NCBI GenBank assembly: GCA_900546685.1 | Contig: UREB01000048.1 | Coordinates: 1-9,999, forward strand | Source: an uncultured Eubacteriales bacterium | GTDB lineage: Bacteria; Bacillota; Clostridia; Christensenellales; QAND01 | DNA: 9,999 bases | Direction: 5' to 3' | In this document: positions 7,327 to 9,999 of the stretch, piece after piece | Position numbering within the stretch: position 1 is the first letter of the stretch | Layout of the letters: each line of letters starts with the position of its first letter | The notes under the pieces: model-generated | Databases searched by the model: none | What the model saw: the letters and a program-made list of their open reading frames with translations, nothing else | Told to the model about the DNA's origin: nothing | Translations under genes and position numbers: made by a program

Positions 7327-7334
7327 GAAAACAG

Positions 7335-7354
7335 CCGAGGGCCTTGCCCCTTGG
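7335..7354 (+). promoter_or_regulatory. first hairpin of the trmK leader
   Basis: CCGAGGG (7335-7341) pairs with CCCTTGG (7348-7354), including one G-U pair, around the loop CCTTGC. It would form almost at the transcript's 5' end. Its left arm can alternatively pair further downstream (CAGCCGA 7332-7338 with TTGGCTG 7401-7407), and its loop is complementary to the loop side of the terminator at 7370-7399. Confidence 0.45.
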
Positions 7355-7369
7355 AAGGACGCTTTAAAC

Positions 7370-7399
7370 GGGGGAGCGGCAAAGGTCTGCTCCCTTTTT
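7370..7399 (+). terminator. intrinsic terminator between promoter and trmK (attenuator candidate)
   Basis: GGGAGC (7372-7377) pairs with GCTCCC (7389-7394), extended inward by G-U and G-C pairs (7378-7379 with 7387-7388) and outward by two G-U pairs. Five T follow (7395-7399). It can end the ribU operon, but it also lies downstream of the promoter at 7297-7326 and only 28 bases before the trmK start, too close for another promoter to fit between. Confidence 0.75.
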
Positions 7400-7427
7400 A
7401 TTGGCTGAAGGACAGGGAGGACCGCCC

Positions 7428-8108
7428 ATGAAACCGTTGACAAAGCGCTTGCAGACCGCTTTGGATCTGTTGCCTGCCTGCCGCTTAGCGGCGGACATTG
7501 GCTGCGATCACGGCATTGCCGCCGAGGCGCTGCTTTGCCAGCGCAAATGCCAAAAGGTGCTGGCCTGCGACATCAGCGCCCCTTCGCTGGAAAAGGCAAA
7601 GGCGCGGCTGACGCGGGCCGGCTTGGCAGCGCATGCCGAATTTTTCTGCTGCGATGGGCTGGCAAAGGCCAACGAAGCAGACGGCGCTTTGCTCTTGGGC
7701 ATGGGTGCGCGCACCATCGTGGAAATTTTGCAAAAGGGCCGTTCGCTCTTGCCGCAGATGCGCGGCCTGGTGGCAGGCCCTGCCGGCCATGCCGAGGCGC
7801 TGTACCGGGCGCTGCCCGCGCTGGGGCTGCGTGTGGAGGACGAGCGCATCGTCTGGGAAAATGGACGCTTTTTTCCGCTGGTGCTGCTTGTGCCCGGCAC
7901 CCAGCGACCGCTTTTAGGCGCGGCAGAGGAATTGGGGCCTGTCAACTGCCAAAGGCGGGACGAGACCACGCTGCGCTATGCCGCATGGCTGTGCCGGGTG
8001 CTGGAAAAAACGCTTCGGGTGCCGGGGGCTTCCCGCACCGCCGCCCACCAGGAGGAGGCCGCGGGGCGCCTGGCCTGCCTGCATGCTTTTTTGGAGGAAG
8101 AAAGATGA
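7428..8108 (+). CDS. trmK: TrmK-family tRNA (adenine-N1)-methyltransferase
   Basis: The protein has 226 residues, the usual length of TrmK, which methylates N1 of A22 in tRNA using S-adenosylmethionine. The N-terminal Rossmann fold is clear: motif I DIGCDHG (23-29), the acidic residue D48 (ACDIS) and D76 (CCDGL), then GMGARTIVEIL (91-101). The C-terminal part (VWENGRFFPLVLL and beyond) is the family's helical domain. Two motifs deviate: the usual AGMGG reads LGMGA, and the usual LILQP reads LVAGP. The gene is next to the Nif3-family gene near rpoD, the classic Firmicutes setting, which supports the assignment over a generic methyltransferase. ATG at 7428 has AGGGAGG (7414-7420); an in-frame TTG at 7401 overlaps the leader and is not favoured. 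The Nif3-family start overlaps its stop (ATGA). Confidence 0.87.
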   Translation: MKPLTKRLQTALDLLPACRLAADIGCDHGIAAEALLCQRKCQKVLACDISAPSLEKAKARLTRAGLAAHAEFFCCDGLAKANEADGALLLGMGARTIVEILQKGRSLLPQMRGLVAGPAGHAEALYRALPALGLRVEDERIVWENGRFFPLVLLVPGTQRPLLGAAEELGPVNCQRRDETTLRYAAWLCRVLEKTLRVPGASRTAAHQEEAAGRLACLHAFLEEER

Positions 8109-8911
8109 AACAATCCATCGCACTGACGGAACTTATGCGCTGTTTGGATGAGTTTGCCCCCTTTGCCCTGGCCAGCGACTGGGACAATAGCGGGCTGCAA
8201 ATCGGGGATTTTTCCGTGCCCATCACCGGCATTTTGTTGTGTGTGGACTGCACGGAGGCCGTGGTACAGGAGGCAGTGGAAAAGCGCTGTGAATTGATCC
8301 TGTCGCACCATCCGCTGCTGTTTCGTCCATTCAAGCAGATCGTGGAGCAGTTTGGCAGCCAGCGCGTCGTGCGCCAGCTGATCCGCCATAACATTGCGCT
8401 GGTCAGCACGCATACGAATTTGGATTATGCAGAAAAGGGCCTCTGCTTTGCCATGGCCAAAACGCTGGGCCTGGCGGAGATACAGCCCGTCATCGGCCCG
8501 GGCGAGGAGGACGCCGGCTACGGCAGGTGGGGCTGTATAGAAACCATGCCGCTGCGGGCCCTGGCGCAAAGGGCCAAGGAAGCCTTTTCCGCTACCACGG
8601 TAAAGTACGCCGGCGCGTCGGATGCGCCGGTGCGCACCGTGCTGACCGCCTCCGGCAGCGGGCTCAAGGCAGTGCTGCATCATGCTTTGCAGCTGGGGGT
8701 GGATGCGGTGGTTACGTCGGATGTGGCGTACAACGATGCGCTGGACGCCGTGGCGGCCGGCCTGTGCGTGGTGGATGCCGGCCACTTTGATACCGAAAAG
8801 GCCTGCTGCGAGGTGTGGAGGCAAACTTTACAAACAAAGTTTGATGCGCTACAATATAGTGTACGGTTATACACTGCACAAAATAGCGTAGATGTGTTCA
8901 AACAAGTGTGA
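8105..8911 (+). CDS. Nif3-like dinuclear metal centre hexameric protein
   Basis: The product is 268 residues, equivalent to the short form of the YqfO/YbgI family (GTP cyclohydrolase 1 type 2/NIF3). Members form toroidal hexamers with two metal ions per subunit; their biochemical role remains unsettled. The metal ligands are complete: H68-H69 (LSHHPLLF), D107 (THTNLDYA), H227 and E231 (DAGHFDTE). DWDNSGLQIGD near the N-terminus is also typical. The PII-like insertion domain found in the roughly 370-residue Bacillus YqfO is absent; the linker around 125-175 is too short for it. The ATG overlaps the trmK stop, with GGAGG at 8093-8097. The last 25 or so codons are AT-rich, unlike the rest of the gene, and contain a promoter-like sequence on the same strand. 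Confidence 0.93.
   Translation: MKQSIALTELMRCLDEFAPFALASDWDNSGLQIGDFSVPITGILLCVDCTEAVVQEAVEKRCELILSHHPLLFRPFKQIVEQFGSQRVVRQLIRHNIALVSTHTNLDYAEKGLCFAMAKTLGLAEIQPVIGPGEEDAGYGRWGCIETMPLRALAQRAKEAFSATTVKYAGASDAPVRTVLTASGSGLKAVLHHALQLGVDAVVTSDVAYNDALDAVAAGLCVVDAGHFDTEKACCEVWRQTLQTKFDALQYSVRLYTAQNSVDVFKQV
8827..8855 (+). promoter_or_regulatory. promoter-like sequence inside the Nif3 gene tail
   Basis: TTTACA (8827-8832), a 17-base spacer and TACAAT (8850-8855): each box matches 5 of 6 to consensus. Transcription would begin near 8862. A perfect 8-bp inverted repeat (CAAACTTT 8822-8829 with AAAGTTTG 8836-8843) overlaps the -35, and a 6-bp one (AGTGTA 8858-8863 with TACACT 8870-8875) overlaps the start site. 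It could drive the zinc-ribbon gene and rnpB, or a short RNA ending at 8937. Confidence 0.5.
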
Positions 8912-8937
8912 CAAGGGCCTTACGGCTCTTGTTTTTT
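8911..8937 (+). terminator. intrinsic terminator after trmK-Nif3 operon
   Basis: CAAGGGCC (8912-8919) pairs with GGCTCTTG (8924-8931), one pair being G-U, around TTAC; six T follow (8932-8937). It begins at the last base of the Nif3 gene's stop codon. Confidence 0.88.
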
Positions 8938-8990
8938 CGCCGTAGATAACTTTATGTGAGAGAATTTTGAAGAAAGCAGAGGTGACCTTC

Positions 8991-9716
8991 ATGATCCAAT
9001 TGGAGCCGCTTTGGAAATACCAAAAGGCAGACCTGGCGCTGTTTCGTTTTGAACGGGGATTGAAAAAATCCGAAACGCGGAACAAGCTATTGCAGGTTCG
9101 AAACAGAATCATGGAGCAGCAGAACAGCATCAAACGCCTGGAGCAGCAGCTGAAAAAGAGCCAGACAGAATGCCGGCGCATTGCAGAGGCGCTGAACACG
9201 GCCAAGCAAAAGGCGGAGCAGGTAAACAGTCAGCTCTCTTCCGGCGCATACACCGAGATCAAACAGGTGCGCCAGGCCATCCGCCAGATGGACGAGGCCA
9301 CAAAGGCCCTAAACGCAGATAAAAAGCTCTTGCAGGATATGGCACAGATTGCCGGCCGCACGGAAAAGATGGTCAAGGATGCGCGCGCCAAGATGCTGGA
9401 GGGCAAGGCGGAGTTTGACAAGCTCAAGGTTGTCCACGATGCGGAGCTGGCAAAGGCCACGCCGGAATTGGAGCGCCTGAATGAGGAGGTAAAGGCCATG
9501 GAGCCGGATCTGGACAAGGCGCTTTTGGCCAAATATAAACAGATCAAGAAAAACAGGGTAAACCCCATAGCCCTGGTGCAAAACAACCAATGCCAGGGAT
9601 GCAATATGTCGCTGCCCAGCTTGACGCTGAGCAAGCTCAAAGAGCAAAAGGAACTGGTAGAGTGTGAAAACTGCGGGCGCATCCTGTATGTCCGCGAGGG
9701 AAAGGACGAGGAATAA
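8991..9716 (+). CDS. coiled-coil protein with C-terminal C4 zinc ribbon
   Basis: This is a 241-residue protein of the predicted nucleic-acid-binding family with a zf-RING_7/C4 zinc ribbon (COG1579 type). Residues from about 15 to 185 are highly charged and heptad-like and should form long antiparallel coiled coils, with the conserved turn NSQLSSGAYTEIKQVRQAI (79-97) that resembles the family's hairpin (usually NNKEYxA..EI). The zinc ribbon has C201, C204 (CQGC) and C225, C228 (CENCGR). No catalytic function is known; binding of nucleic acid is proposed from the ribbon. ATG at 8991 is chosen because AGAGGTGA (8978-8985) sits at proper spacing; a TTG at 8967 lacks a site. It lies between the Nif3 gene and rnpB, a neighbourhood seen in other Firmicutes, hinting at a link with tRNA or RNase P biology, though that is inference. 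Confidence 0.9.
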   Translation: MIQLEPLWKYQKADLALFRFERGLKKSETRNKLLQVRNRIMEQQNSIKRLEQQLKKSQTECRRIAEALNTAKQKAEQVNSQLSSGAYTEIKQVRQAIRQMDEATKALNADKKLLQDMAQIAGRTEKMVKDARAKMLEGKAEFDKLKVVHDAELAKATPELERLNEEVKAMEPDLDKALLAKYKQIKKNRVNPIALVQNNQCQGCNMSLPSLTLSKLKEQKELVECENCGRILYVREGKDEE

Positions 9717-9729
9717 ACAAATAAAAATT

Positions 9730-9999
9730 TGCGAGTAAGCCAGATGGCCGCGGGCGTTTTTTGCGTCCGAGGAAAGTCCGAGCTCCACAGGGCAGGGTGC
9801 TGGGTAACTCCCAGTGAAGGCGACTTCAAGGAAAGTGCAACAGAGAGATACCGCGACCCCGCAGCATGCGGGACGTAAGGGTGGAAAGGCGAGGTAAGAG
9901 CTCACCAGCGGCTTGGCGACTTGTCCGCTATGTAAACCCCACCTGGTGCAAGGAAATAGGGAGCAGCATGTGGCGGCCCGTCACGCTCCCGGGAAAACC
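9730..9999 (+). ncRNA. rnpB: RNase P RNA (type-A-like), 3' end missing
   Basis: This is the catalytic RNA that cleaves the 5' leader from pre-tRNA. The universal segments appear in order: GAGGAAAGTCCG (9769-9780), CACAGGGCAGGGTGCTGGGTA (from 9786), GGAAAGTGCAACAGAGAGATA (from 9830), GTAAGGGTGGAAAGGCGAGGTAAGAGCTC, TGTAAACCCCACC, GGTGCAAGGAAATAGG, and the P17 hairpin with GGCCCG. P3 is short (CGGGCG with TGCGTCCG around a T-rich loop). P16 is GGGAGC (9959-9964) with GCTCCC (9985-9990). The right edge cuts the gene in P15, so the 3' strands of P15, P4, P2 and P1 are outside. The exact 5' end is uncertain by a few bases; GCGAGTAAGCCAG from 9731 is likely the P1 5' strand. Only about 13 bases separate it from the zinc-ribbon gene and no clear promoter is seen there. 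Confidence 0.96.

Noticed and set aside
7401..7427. TTG start nine codons upstream of trmK
   Set aside because: No ribosome binding site in front of it, and the AGGGAGG that serves ATG 7428 lies inside the extension.
7535..8104. Upstream extension of the Nif3-family frame
   Set aside because: It overlaps trmK in another frame and translates to low-complexity Gly/Arg/Ala-rich sequence; ATG at 8105 with GGAGG gives the family's N-terminus.
8967..8990. TTG start eight codons upstream of the zinc-ribbon gene
   Set aside because: The ribosome binding site AGAGGTGA at 8978-8985 would lie inside the extension and clearly serves ATG 8991.
9309..9905. Antisense open frames across the zinc-ribbon gene and rnpB
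   Set aside because: They run opposite to an evident protein gene and a structured RNA gene; no supporting motif or start signal.

Overview
This window looks like a chromosomal housekeeping segment of a moderately GC-rich Clostridia-like Bacillota. The evidence is a dgt-dnaG-rpoD operon with a 369-residue SigA-type sigma factor, the trmK / Nif3-like pair common in Firmicutes, ECF-type RibU under an FMN riboswitch, strong AAGGAGG-type ribosome binding sites, intrinsic terminators throughout, and a type-A-like RNase P RNA. I cannot name the genus.

Layout, left to right. At 1-520 there is a small unrecognised gene and a convergent Xre-type regulator, sharing a palindromic bidirectional terminator. 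At 518-858 lies an AT-rich stretch with no convincing gene. At 859-4796 is the operon dgt-like (TTG start) > dnaG > rpoD; dnaG and rpoD overlap in TAATG, and the operon ends in a perfect 13-bp terminator shared with a convergent secreted or lipoprotein nuclease (4847-5755, minus strand). At 5756-5892 is a divergent intergenic region with two extended -10 promoters and a large inverted repeat between them. At 5893-7290 is a flavin operon: FMN riboswitch, terminator, an SD-masking hairpin, ribU, and a split-barrel (PNPOx-like) protein fused to a 2x[4Fe-4S] ferredoxin domain. At 7297-8937 is a promoter, a short structured leader containing an intrinsic terminator, then trmK and a Nif3-family gene overlapping in ATGA. 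At 8991-9716 is a coiled-coil plus zinc-ribbon protein, followed 13 nt later by rnpB, which runs off the right edge.

The genes serve nucleotide hygiene (dNTPase), replication priming, transcription, flavin uptake and use, tRNA modification and tRNA processing. The protein genes are mostly recognisable families. The most interesting material is in the leaders. The ribU leader can be drawn as a dual switch in which the 3' strand of aptamer stem P1 can instead invade an SD-masking hairpin. The trmK leader contains a terminator that every transcript from the visible promoter must pass. A good promoter match in the tail of the Nif3 gene could feed a short RNA or the gene upstream of rnpB. No mobile element, CRISPR array or tRNA was seen. 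All structures were drawn by eye; no folding or database search was run.
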